A stretch of DNA of 64,000 nucleotides. Origin: Lutibacter litoralis (lineage in GTDB: Bacteria; Bacteroidota; Bacteroidia; Flavobacteriales; Flavobacteriaceae). The notes below the pieces were generated by a model. That model was not told where the DNA came from. It saw nothing but the letters and a program-made list of their open reading frames with translations, and ran no database searches. Below are positions 1-9,400 of this stretch, in pieces. The translations under genes and the position numbers were made by a program. The stretch lies in NCBI RefSeq assembly GCF_014646675.1, contig NZ_BMNS01000004.1, positions 286,094 through 350,093 on the forward strand, read 5' to 3'. Positions within the stretch are counted from its first letter, which is position 1. Every line of letters starts with the position of its first letter.

Positions 1-305
1 ACGCAGGGTTGGCGCTGTTTTTGCTTACTTTTTTTTGTAATCAAATGTATGAGGTGGAAAAGGCAAGTGCAAGCTATTGAGTGAAGAATGCAGCGTGCTG
101 TGCACTTCGCTTTTGGTTAGTATCTACTTGTTTTAAATTGTTGGTTAGATTGGATGCTAATTATTAATGCTGTTGGATTAGCGAAGTGCCAAAACGAGAA
201 ATGATGAACGAAATATCTTGCTCTTGTGTGTGTTTGCAATATGGTTTAAGCCCTAAGAAGTTGTATTACCATATATCAAAGATGATTTGATACGCGATAA
301 ACCGT

Positions 306-323
306 TCCCCGCTTTCGCGAGGA
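306..323. repeat. REP-like GC-rich hairpin
   Basis: The arms TCCCCGC and GCGAGGA pair with one bulged base around a TTTC loop. It is a short GC-rich palindrome in AT-rich intergenic DNA, of the kind common as dispersed REP elements. No transposase of the RAYT type is visible in the window. Confidence 0.4.
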
Positions 324-626
324 CAAGGGTTAAATTATATGCAAAATGGATTTTTCTATTTCTGAAGTAAGTACTGCAAAAACTGTGACAACCCGATTAG
401 CCCGGAGTGAGCAGCAGGCGAGCCAAAATTATGAAACAGCGGTTGTACCCAATAAAATGTCTTGCGTAGCAAAACATTAGAGGGTTTGGGTGCAAAAAAT
501 AGCTGTGGGTGAGGAATGCGTGTAGTGTGTGAAATAAAATAAGTGAGTGCGCTGCAATGAGCACCCACTGGAGCACAAATTGTAGTGCAACGAACGGCAA
601 GTACAAATACGACAAAGGAGTGTTTT

Positions 627-840
627 TAATTGTATTTTATGAAACAAAACGGAGCAATTGACGAACACCTTATTACCTGCACGGATGTTTGTGATTTGTA
701 CTGTATATCCTAATGGAAACGAATTTCAGAGAGCGCAAAGGCAGAGATAAGTACTGACTGAAAGGAAGTTCTTATGCGTGTGAATTGAAAGCTGTATGTA
801 GTGAAATGTAATGAAACGGAATACTGCTGGAGATGGAGCC
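627..840 (+). repeat. Degenerate long repeat, copy 1
   Basis: This matches 11341-11633 and 12213-12498 in order and orientation. Shared blocks include a start around TAATTGTATTTTATG, the stretch GGAGCAATTGACGAACACC (copy 2 only), a block near TATGGAAACG, and an end around GGAATACTGCTG followed by AGATGG. Copy 1 lacks both short REP-like insertions present in copy 2, so it resembles the uninterrupted form. Function is unknown. Confidence 0.7.
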
Positions 841-887
841 ATTATTTATAACACAATGGCAACTAAAATGAAAAAATGGATCTTAAA

Positions 888-1472
888 TTATTTTAAGTTT
901 ATTGTTAAATATCGGTTGACTTTTCTTTTGTATTCTATATAATTTATTTTATGCACAGACTGTAAATATCCCTCTTCCTCCAAAATCATTTTATGAAAAA
1001 TGGCTACGAGTAGCACATATAAAACGATTAAGATAATTGATGGAAAAATTAGAATGTATCCTAAAAAAAGAATGTTATAAGATAAAAAATAAGGGTTTCG
1101 ACTAATGCTATAAATTCCTGTTGTAATTAATTTGGTTTTTTGATCATATTTTATACCTACTCTCCAAGAATTTTTCATTTCAATTAGTGCAAAAACACCT
1201 ATCATAAAACCAATAAAAACAAGTCCAATCCCTAATATTTTAAACCAAACGTATTGTGATAAATCAATTTCAATAAACCATTTTGGTTTAAGTAATGTTA
1301 AACGGAGCATTATGATTACATACATCATTGTCGAAATAAAAATCGACATTGATAATTTTATAGATTTACCTCTTATGGATTGCTTTGTAGCTAAATATGT
1401 CTTTATATTTCTAATAGAAAAAGCCAGAATAAAAAACACAAGTATGAGCCCTAAATATATTTTTTCTATCAT
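888..1472 (-). CDS. ICMT/PEMT-like membrane methyltransferase family protein
   Basis: The 194-residue protein has about five hydrophobic membrane spans. Near residues 120-135 it carries the signature GIYSISRNPYFLSY, and near the C-terminus an EEEGYL stretch; both are typical of the isoprenylcysteine carboxyl methyltransferase / phospholipid methyltransferase superfamily. Members bind S-adenosylmethionine at the membrane face, but the substrate of the small bacterial members is generally unknown. It is the last gene of the heavy-metal operon, 64 bp after the P-type ATPase gene. A role in membrane lipid or metal-linked modification is only a guess from position. Confidence 0.75.
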   Translation of the reverse strand: MIEKIYLGLILVFFILAFSIRNIKTYLATKQSIRGKSIKLSMSIFISTMMYVIIMLRLTLLKPKWFIEIDLSQYVWFKILGIGLVFIGFMIGVFALIEMKNSWRVGIKYDQKTKLITTGIYSISRNPYFLSYNILFLGYILIFPSIILIVLYVLLVAIFHKMILEEEGYLQSVHKINYIEYKRKVNRYLTINLK

Positions 1473-1536
1473 TTTTTATATCGTTTTCCTTTATAATTTG
1501 CAGAGATATTTATTCTCTAAAAGTTAATTGATTTAT

Positions 1537-3483
1537 TTAATTCCACTTCATTTTTTGAATACGAACCGCATTTAAAATGGCCAATAATGCAACTCCTACA
1601 TCGGCAATAACAGCTTCCCACATTGTTGCCATTCCCCAAGCACCAAGAATTAAAACAAGTATTTTTACACTCAACGCCAACCAGATGTTTTGCCATATAA
1701 TTTTGTTGGTTGCATTTCCGATTTGAATAGCAGTTACAATTTTTGAAGGTTGATCGGTTTGTATTACAACGTCGGCAGTTTCAATGGCTGCATCACTTCC
1801 TAAACCACCCATTGCCATACCTACATCAGCTATTGTAATTACAGGAGCATCATTAATTCCATCGCCTATAAAAGCAATTGTTCTTCCCATTGCTTTCAAT
1901 TTTTCTACTTCTGAAATTTTATCTTCAGGAAGTAAATCCCCTATTGCCTTATCAATCCCTAATTTATTTGCAATGGTGTCAACAACTGCTTGTTTATCGC
2001 CCGAAAGCATTACTACTTCAATTATTTTTGGGATTTTATGTAAATTGGTAATTGCCTTTTGTGCATCCTCTTTTAAGGTGTCGGAAATAGTAATATATCC
2101 TGCATATTGCTGGTTTATGGCAACAACAACAATTGTTTTGTCATTTGAATTTATAGTTTCATCAAAAGGAATCTTGAATTTTTGTAACAATTTAGAATTA
2201 CCAGCCAAAACTTCATACTCCCCAATTTGCCCTTTCATTCCATACCCTGAAATTTCTTCAATAGCCGTTGCTTTCAATTTTGAGTTATCAATTTTTACAT
2301 AATTGACAATTGCTTGTGCAATGGGATGTGTAGAATTGGATTCTAAGACAGCTACTAATTCTAAAAGTAAATTCTTATCAATGTTTGAGGTTACAATTTC
2401 CTGAACTTCAAAAACACCTTTTGTTAAAGTGCCTGTTTTATCCATAACCACAGTATCTACTTTGGTTATTAAATCCAAATAATTAGAACCTTTAAATAAA
2501 ATACCATTTTGTGATGCTGCACCTATTCCACCAAAATATCCAAGTGGTATAGAAATTACCAAGGCACAAGGACACGATATTACTAGGAATATTAAGGCAC
2601 GTTGTAACCAAACTTGAAATATATAATTATCCCCAAGAAAAAAGTAGGGTACTATAACTAATGCAATTGCCAACCAAAAAACAATTGGGGTATAAATTTT
2701 AGCTAAACGACTAATTAAAAGTTGGGTCTTTGCTTTTTTACCAACTGCCTCTTGCACCAATTTAAGAATTTTAGAGAGTTTGGTGTCTTCAAATTTACTG
2801 GTAACTTTTATTTCTATGACTTTGGTAAGATTTACCATTCCTGCTAGCACTTGCTCTCCTTTCTTACTGTTTTTAGGAACGGATTCTCCTGTTAATGCAG
2901 CTGTATTTAAAATGGCATCATTTGAAATTAATTCGCCATCTAAAGCTATTTTTTCGCCTGCTTTAACCCTTATTATTTGACCAATTTTAACATCTTTGGG
3001 ATGTTTTACGAAGGTTAATTCATTCTCAATAATTGTTACTTCTTCAACCTGAACTTTTAACAAGGCTTCAATAGATCGTTTGGCTTTGTTGACTGCACTT
3101 TCTTGAAATAGTTCTCCTACTACATAAAACAGCATAACAGCAACACCTTCTTCATAGGAGCCAATTAAAAATGCACCTAAGGTTGCAACCGACATTAGAA
3201 CAAACTCATTGTATATTGCTCCTTTAACGATTAATTTTACAGCTTTTAAAAGAACAGGACCACCAATAAGCATATAAATTACACCAAACCATATTAAGGG
3301 AAAAGGAGCTTTGAAAAAAGGAACTTCAAAAAAATCAAGTCCAATACCCAACACTAGAAAAAGCAAACTTATTATTGGAATTATATACGCTTTGTTTATG
3401 GCTAAAGTGTTTTTAGATACAGTGGTATCTTTTGTATAATCTATTGCACAGGCACCATCTTGGCATTCGTTGTCTTTACTCAT
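1537..3483 (-). CDS. Heavy-metal P-type ATPase, Zn/Cd/Pb exporter type
   Basis: The 648-residue P1B ATPase pumps a metal cation from the cytoplasm using ATP. TGES is at residues 198-201 (actuator), the CPC metal site at 304-306 in the sixth span, DKTGT with the phosphorylated Asp at 348-352, the HP motif at 386-387, and GDGINDAP at 540-547. Lys607 in span 7 and DVG at 628-630 in span 8 match the residues that define the ZntA-like P1B-2 (Zn/Cd/Pb) group. There is no N-terminal HMA domain, only a short head with Cys7 and Cys12 that could bind metal. It lies 55 bp after the CDF exporter gene. Metal specificity rests on family motifs. Confidence 0.93.
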   Translation of the reverse strand: MSKDNECQDGACAIDYTKDTTVSKNTLAINKAYIIPIISLLFLVLGIGLDFFEVPFFKAPFPLIWFGVIYMLIGGPVLLKAVKLIVKGAIYNEFVLMSVATLGAFLIGSYEEGVAVMLFYVVGELFQESAVNKAKRSIEALLKVQVEEVTIIENELTFVKHPKDVKIGQIIRVKAGEKIALDGELISNDAILNTAALTGESVPKNSKKGEQVLAGMVNLTKVIEIKVTSKFEDTKLSKILKLVQEAVGKKAKTQLLISRLAKIYTPIVFWLAIALVIVPYFFLGDNYIFQVWLQRALIFLVISCPCALVISIPLGYFGGIGAASQNGILFKGSNYLDLITKVDTVVMDKTGTLTKGVFEVQEIVTSNIDKNLLLELVAVLESNSTHPIAQAIVNYVKIDNSKLKATAIEEISGYGMKGQIGEYEVLAGNSKLLQKFKIPFDETINSNDKTIVVVAINQQYAGYITISDTLKEDAQKAITNLHKIPKIIEVVMLSGDKQAVVDTIANKLGIDKAIGDLLPEDKISEVEKLKAMGRTIAFIGDGINDAPVITIADVGMAMGGLGSDAAIETADVVIQTDQPSKIVTAIQIGNATNKIIWQNIWLALSVKILVLILGAWGMATMWEAVIADVGVALLAILNAVRIQKMKWN

Positions 3484-3538
3484 AATTTGAACTATTTAAG
3501 TCAAAATTAAGTAAATAGTGTGTGCAACGGAAGTGCAT

Positions 3539-4429
3539 TTATTGATTTTCAGCAGGCTCTATATGAATATGAACATCTATTAATTGAGGGAAATTTTTGA
3601 AAAGCAAATTTTTTACCTCGTGCGCGATACTATGACCTTCTGTAACGGTTTTGTTACCATCAATCCAAATATGCATATCTATATGGAACGCCGTTCCCAT
3701 TTTTCTAGAATGACATCGTTCTACTTTAATAACATATTGGTATTGCATTGCAATTGTTATAATGTTTTCGCAAAGCTCAGGCTCAATAGCTTCATCCAAT
3801 AACTCGCCAATTGAAGACCTGCCAATTTTATAGGCATTGTAAAAAATAAATACAGCAGCAATAACCGCTGCAAAATCATCGGCAATCTCAAAACCTTTGC
3901 CTCCAATAAGCGCAATGGAAATTCCAATAAATGCAGCTACGGAGGTAATGGCATCGCTACGGTGGTGAAAGGCATCTGCCTTTACTGCTGAACTATTGAT
4001 TGCGGCTCCCATTTTAAGGACATATCTATATAAAAATTCTTTAGTGGCAACAACCAAAACCAAAATTAACAACGTATATGGTTCGGGACTTTTATGCGGT
4101 TCAAGAATGTGAATTATACTATCTCTAACTATAATACCTCCCGCGATGATCAAAGCAATTGCAATACCTATTGCTACGAGAGCCTCTATCTTTCCGTGAC
4201 CATAGGGGTGGTTTTCATCAGGTGGTTTAGACGACCATTTTAAACCTGCCCAAAGCATTCCAGAGGTAACAACATCAGAGGCAGATTCTATTGCGTCGGC
4301 AATCAGGGCATAGGAATGACCGAAGATGCCACCCAACCCTTTTATAATAGCCAAAAAGGCACTAACTATAATGCCAATTAGTGTGGTTTTCAATCCTTTT
4401 TTTGATATAGAATTTGGATTTCTTTTCAT
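3539..4429 (-). CDS. Cation diffusion facilitator (CDF) family metal exporter
   Basis: This is an inner-membrane metal/proton antiporter of the FieF/YiiP type, about six spans followed by a cytoplasmic ferredoxin-like domain. The first metal-site region reads DAIESASD, with Asp48 counted from a TTG three codons upstream of my start. The second reads FHHRSD, giving the HxxxD pair. A His-rich stretch HPYGHGK lies between spans 2 and 3, and the C-terminus ends in DVHIHIEP, as in the family. I start at the ATG at 4429, five bases after the Fur stop. The TTG at 4438 would overlap that stop and is less likely. Confidence 0.93.
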   Translation of the reverse strand: MKRNPNSISKKGLKTTLIGIIVSAFLAIIKGLGGIFGHSYALIADAIESASDVVTSGMLWAGLKWSSKPPDENHPYGHGKIEALVAIGIAIALIIAGGIIVRDSIIHILEPHKSPEPYTLLILVLVVATKEFLYRYVLKMGAAINSSAVKADAFHHRSDAITSVAAFIGISIALIGGKGFEIADDFAAVIAAVFIFYNAYKIGRSSIGELLDEAIEPELCENIITIAMQYQYVIKVERCHSRKMGTAFHIDMHIWIDGNKTVTEGHSIAHEVKNLLFKNFPQLIDVHIHIEPAENQ

Positions 4430-4434
4430 ATTAT

Positions 4435-4854
4435 TCAATTATTGCCACTGCATTTATCGCAAATGCCTTTTACAACAAGATTTACATCTTCAGCAATAAA
4501 ATCTTTTGGTAAGTTAATGTTTGGTATTTTGTGGTCTGTTAAACAAACGGTTTCATTACATAATTTGCAATGAAAGTGCAGGTGCAAATCGGTGTCAATA
4601 TCACAATGGCAATTTTCTTCGCATAAAGCGTATTTAGTAATTCCTGTACCATCATCAATTTTATGAGCTAATTCACTTTCAACAAATGTTTTTAAGGTGC
4701 GATACAATGTTGTTCTGTCTGATTTAACAAAATACTCTTCAACATCGGTAAGGCTAATAGCGGATTTTTTATTTAAAAGAAATTGTAAAACCAACAGTCG
4801 CATTGCTGTTGGTTTTACGTTATTTTTCTTTAATATTTGTTCTAATTCAATCAT
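4435..4854 (-). CDS. Fur-family metal-responsive transcriptional regulator
   Basis: The 139-residue protein has an N-terminal winged helix with the recognition-helix sequence DRTTLYRTL, followed by a His-rich dimerisation domain (DLHLHFHC). Two CxxC pairs, HCKLC and CDKC, form the usual structural zinc site. Sitting between the PII-like gene and the CDF exporter gene, it is the likely metal sensor of this operon, in the manner of Zur or Fur. The ATG at 4854 follows the preceding stop by one base; a TTG four codons upstream would overlap the PII-like gene and was not used. The metal sensed cannot be read from the sequence. Confidence 0.9.
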   Translation of the reverse strand: MIELEQILKKNNVKPTAMRLLVLQFLLNKKSAISLTDVEEYFVKSDRTTLYRTLKTFVESELAHKIDDGTGITKYALCEENCHCDIDTDLHLHFHCKLCNETVCLTDHKIPNINLPKDFIAEDVNLVVKGICDKCSGNN

Positions 4855-4855
4855 A

Positions 4856-5194
4856 TTAAAAATCAATTTTTTTTATTGACTTCCCTGTTTTTATCTTATA
4901 AGCATCATTCACATCAGAGACATAAATAATACCATCGGCTGGATAAGGGGTTTTTGCGTTTTCACAAATTATTTTAACTGCTTTTTTAACTTCTTCATTT
5001 TGACAAATCAATTCTAATTTAATAACCTTGCTGTCTGCAAAATGAAATTTTAACGAAGGTACTGAATCTTCTCTTTTATAAGCGCCTGTTCCTTCACATT
5101 CAGATAATGTAACACTTTCAAATCCATTTTCTTTAAGAGCTTCTACAACATTTTCTAATTTTGTAGGTTTTATAAATGCTTTAATTTCTTTCAT
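4856..5194 (-). CDS. PII-like protein of a heavy-metal efflux operon
   Basis: The 112-residue protein has the small ferredoxin-like fold of the PII family: it begins MKEIKAFIKPTKLENVVEAL and has a C-terminal GIIYVSDVNDAYKIKTG, resembling the PII B- and C-loop regions. The T-loop is short, with GAYKRED, and lacks the uridylylated Tyr context of GlnB. A divergent PII group (PII-NG) is known beside CusA/CzcA pump genes, and the position fits: 11 bp after the adaptor gene and 1 bp before the Fur gene. It probably modulates the efflux system rather than nitrogen metabolism. Its ligand is unknown. Confidence 0.8.
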   Translation of the reverse strand: MKEIKAFIKPTKLENVVEALKENGFESVTLSECEGTGAYKREDSVPSLKFHFADSKVIKLELICQNEEVKKAVKIICENAKTPYPADGIIYVSDVNDAYKIKTGKSIKKIDF

Positions 5195-5205
5195 TTTAAA
5201 ATTTT

Positions 5206-6417
5206 TTAATGGTCGTGTCCCTCAAATTCACCTTTGTTAAGCTCTGAATTTACATAATATGCACCTTTTGTAACTATTAAGATGTTTTTCTCCAAAGGAT
5301 TGGAAAACTGTACTTCTGAAAATCCTAAATCAGAAACGCCCTTAATAACTTGAATTTTTTCAAGTACAAGATCATCTTTATCCTTTTCTATTTGAACAAA
5401 AATATAATCCAATCCCTTTTCATTTACAAATGCTTCATCGGGTAAAGCATTAACTGATTTGCTATCAGTTGCAATTCTGGCTTCTACAAACATACCTGTT
5501 AGCAAGCCTTCGTGTGTACCAATAATTTTAGCGTGTACTTTAACAGATCTGGTATCTAAATCAAAAGCTTTTCCTAAAGCAAAAATTTCAGCTTCATACA
5601 TTTTATTAGGTCTGGTTGAAAGTGTAAAAGCAATTTTTTGACCGATGCTTAATTTTTCAATGTCTTTTTCAAAAACATTTAAACCTAAGTGTAAGAAATT
5701 ATTATCTACAATTTCAAACATTTCTTGTTCAGGCGCAACAGATTTTCCAATATTAATTTCAATTTTTTGAATATAACCTTGTATTGGTGCGATTACAGGA
5801 ATTGATGCAACAATGACTCCTTTTTCAATAGTAGCAACGTTTATACCCATAAGATTTAGCGTAGCTTTAGTTGCGTTTAAATCGGCTTTGGCGTTCAAAT
5901 ACGCAGCCTCAGCTTCTTGAAATGCGCGTGCAGAAGTAATTCCATCTTTTTCTAATTCTTTTTTTCTTCCATAATCTTTTTCTAAATAGGTTAAATTACT
6001 TTTAGCAGCAAGATAGGCACGTTGCATTGAAATAATTTCGGGATTGTTTAATGTTGCAATTACTTGCCCTTCTTTCACAAAATCTCCTTCAACTACAGCA
6101 ACACTTTGTACGCGACCGCCTATAATAGCACTAACACTTGCCATATTTTGAGGAGGTAATTCTAATTGACCATTTACCTTTAATGAAGCACCTAAATTTA
6201 ATTGACTAAGATTGCCTAACTCTATGCCCATTATTTCTAACTGGTTTAATTTTAAGGCTACTTTATTAGGGGTTTCTTCTCCTTCATTATGACCTTCCTC
6301 TTCGGTCTGTTCATTTTTATGGTCGTCTCCTTCTGTATGTTTTGACTCGTTATTTCCACAACTTATAATGGTTAAAATAAGTATCAATAACGTGCTAATT
6401 TTTAAAATATTTTTCAT
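5206..6417 (-). CDS. RND efflux periplasmic adaptor (CusB/CzcB type)
   Basis: The 403-residue membrane-fusion protein links the inner-membrane RND pump to the outer-membrane channel. The N-terminus is a lipoprotein signal with lipobox Cys at residue 20 (TIISC). A His/Glu/Asp-rich tract at about residues 25-50 could bind metal in the periplasm. The biotinyl-lipoyl half motifs are visible (VVEGDFVKEGQVIATL, then IAPIQGYIQKIEINIGKSV), with a coiled-coil hairpin between them. The start is one base after the pump stop, so the two genes are almost certainly translated together. Confidence 0.93.
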   Translation of the reverse strand: MKNILKISTLLILILTIISCGNNESKHTEGDDHKNEQTEEEGHNEGEETPNKVALKLNQLEIMGIELGNLSQLNLGASLKVNGQLELPPQNMASVSAIIGGRVQSVAVVEGDFVKEGQVIATLNNPEIISMQRAYLAAKSNLTYLEKDYGRKKELEKDGITSARAFQEAEAAYLNAKADLNATKATLNLMGINVATIEKGVIVASIPVIAPIQGYIQKIEINIGKSVAPEQEMFEIVDNNFLHLGLNVFEKDIEKLSIGQKIAFTLSTRPNKMYEAEIFALGKAFDLDTRSVKVHAKIIGTHEGLLTGMFVEARIATDSKSVNALPDEAFVNEKGLDYIFVQIEKDKDDLVLEKIQVIKGVSDLGFSEVQFSNPLEKNILIVTKGAYYVNSELNKGEFEGHDH

Positions 6418-6418
6418 C

Positions 6419-9400
6419 TTAATTGTATTTTCCTGTTAGGTAATTAATTTCGTTAACTGTTTGATTGTAAAGATTAAGAGCGTTTAAATAATTGCTTCTT
6501 ATTTCCATCGATTGTTCTAAAAGAGCCATATATTCTACATAGCCAATTTCTCCTTCTTTGTATGCTTTAATAGCAGATGAAAATAGCTTATCGGCTAATA
6601 AAATACCTGTTGAATTATAATAGGCTAAAGCAGCTTTTTGCTTATCATATTCATTGAGTTTTGTTTTCAGGAGCGCATTTAAATCTAATTTAGATTGTTG
6701 ATAGTTTAATTTAGCTATTTCAGCATCTTTTTTGGCTGCCTGAGATTTACCTTGTTGTGCTCTAAAAAACAAAGGAATTTTAATACCAACTTCAAAGCCA
6801 GAGAAATTTTTAACACCCTCAATTTGCTGATTGAAATAACCTGCGGACAAATCTGGCAGCAATTTTGCATTCTCTAATTTATGTTCTCTTACTTTCACTG
6901 CTATTTCATTTTGAAGCGATAAAAGCATTGGATTATCTGAATTTTCTTCGATAGTAACTTCAAAAGGGATTTTTTCTAAATTTTTATTTGAAATTTCAAA
7001 GGAAGCATCGCTATTCATTAATGATTGCAATTGCTTGGTTACACTTTTAATGTCTAACTCTACATTAGATTTTAACAATCTAACTCCTTCTTTTTTACCT
7101 TCTGCAGCAATTTTCTCTATTAAATTTGTTTCTCCAAGTGCGTATTTTTTTTCAGCAATTAAGGCGAAATTTTCATACTCTTTTTCCAGATTAGCAATTA
7201 AATTAGCCTTGTTTTTCACAAACCACAACTCTAAATAAGCTGCCCTTACAGCACTTTCTAACTTATTTTTTTCAACATTTAAATTGGTTTCACTTAGTTT
7301 AATTTTATCAGCTTGTAATTTAGCTTGCGTTCCATATAGTGTTGGAAATTTAAAATCTTGTGAAATACTTACATTATAATCTTGTTGAAGACCGTTTAAT
7401 TGTCCTTTTGTATAGGAAATTGCCGTTTTATCTAAATCAAAAGCTGATTTTTTTAAGCTTTGTTGTTTTTCAATTTCTAATTGAGCACCTTTTATTACAG
7501 GATTGTTTTCCATTGCTATTTTAACAGCATCATCAATAGAAATAGTTATAGGAGCAGTTTGAGCATAGGTTTTATTTAGCGCCATACTTAACACCATACC
7601 AACAATTAAAAGTGTTGTTTTCGCATTTTTCATTTTAAGTTTCGATTTTAAAGAAGTACCATTTTCAACAAAATAATATAGAATTGGTACTACTAAAAGA
7701 GTTAAAAGCGTTGAGGAAATTAAACCACCGATAACAACTGTTGCTAAAGGGCGTTGCACTTCAGCGCCAGCAGATGCTGAAATTGCCATTGGTAAAAATC
7801 CCATAATAGCAGCTATTGCCGTAAGTAAAATAGGTCTTAATCTTTCTTCAGTAGCTGTAAGGATACGGAGTTTTAAGTCGGTCATTCCTTCTAGTTTTAA
7901 ACTGTTAAATCTGCTTACTAAAACTAGTCCATTTAAAACTGCAACACCAAACAATACTACAAAACCTACACCTGCAGAAATACTAAAAGGCATACCTCGT
8001 AAGGATAAACTTAAAATACCACCAATGGCAGCTAATGGCACAGCCATATAAATCATAGCGGCTTGTTTTATGGAATTTAAAGCAAAGTATAATAGTATAA
8101 ATATTAAAAATAGTGCAATAGGAACCACAATAGAAAGACGTTCTTTGGCTCTAACCAAATTTTCAAAAGACCCGCCATATTCAATAAAATAACCTTCGGG
8201 TAATTTTAATTCTTTATCAAGTTTTAGTTGAATATCTCCTACCATAGATGCTACATCTCTTCCTCTCACATTTACACCTACAGAAACTCTCCTGTATGTA
8301 TTGTCACGAGAAATTTGCATAGGACCCGGTTTGTAACTAATATCGGCTAATTCTTTTAAAGGTATTTGCGTATTTGTATTTGGAAGATCTACAAAAAGGT
8401 TTTTTAAATCTTCAATACTTTCCCTGTTATTAGCAGCGAAACGCACTACTAAATCGAAACGTTTTTCTCCTTCAAAAATAATTCCTGCATTTGCTCCGGC
8501 AAAAGCAGCACTTACATATTTATTTAATTTATCAATGTTTAACCCGTATTTGGCTAATTTTTCACGTTGATAAATTACGGTGATTTGTGGCAACCCTTCA
8601 GTTGCCTCGGCTCTTACATCGGCAGCACCTTCAACAGTTTGAATAATTTTAGCCATTTCTTCAGCTTTTACCGCTAAAATATCTAAATCATTTCCATAGA
8701 GTTTAATTGCAACATCTTCACGAACACCTGTGAGTAATTCATTAAAACGCAATTCAACAGGTTGGCTAAATAAAAAATTAGCCCCAACAATTGTTTTTAA
8801 TTTTTCTTGCATTAGTTCAATTAGTTCTGCTTTATTATCTGCGGATGTCCATTTATTTACATCTTTTTCTAATATGATAAAACAATCGGCAATATCCATA
8901 GGCATTGGATCGGTAGGGATTTCAGCAACACCAATTCGACCCACAACAGTTATCACTTCAGGAAAATTATTTTTGATAATATTTTCTACCTCTTCAGATA
9001 CTTTTATTGATTCTGAAAGTGAACTACCAGGTTTCATAATAATTTGCATTGCAATGTCTCCTTCATCTAATTTTGGAATAAATTCTCCTCCCATATTTGA
9101 AAAGATAAACGCAGCGATTATAAATAGACCACCTGCAACTGCAATGGTAGTTTTTTTAAATTTTAAAGCTCCTTGTATTAAAGGTTTATACACTTTAAAA
9201 ATAGCAGCCATTACTTTATTACTTATGTTGTTTAGCCAAGTTTCAGAACGTGTAAAAATATTGTTTTTGTCTTGCGGTGTTGGTTTCATAAATAAAGAAA
9301 CCATTACAGGCACATAGGTTAAACACAATAATAAAGCACCCAACACTGCAAATCCAAAGGTATATGCCATTGGAGTAAACATTTTACCTTCAACACCTGT

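Larger units (their letters stand above)
1..887. other. Gene-poor region with degenerate repeat sequence
   Basis: I see no convincing gene here. Short overlapping minus-strand frames between about 356 and 668 carry no start context, domain or signal peptide, and read like translated repeat DNA. The region looks less AT-rich than its neighbours, contains a short GC-rich hairpin near 306-323, and ends in the first copy of a repeat that recurs near 11.3 and 12.2 kb. It lies downstream of the heavy-metal operon and may be decayed mobile or surface-protein DNA, which is inference only. Confidence 0.6.

Noticed and set aside
356-668. Three overlapping minus-strand frames of 60-72 codons
   Set aside because: They lie in repeat-like DNA, have no domain or signal peptide, and overlap each other in different frames.
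8730-9317. 195-codon plus-strand frame opposite the RND pump
   Set aside because: It is antisense to a strongly conserved gene, and its composition reflects the opposite strand.
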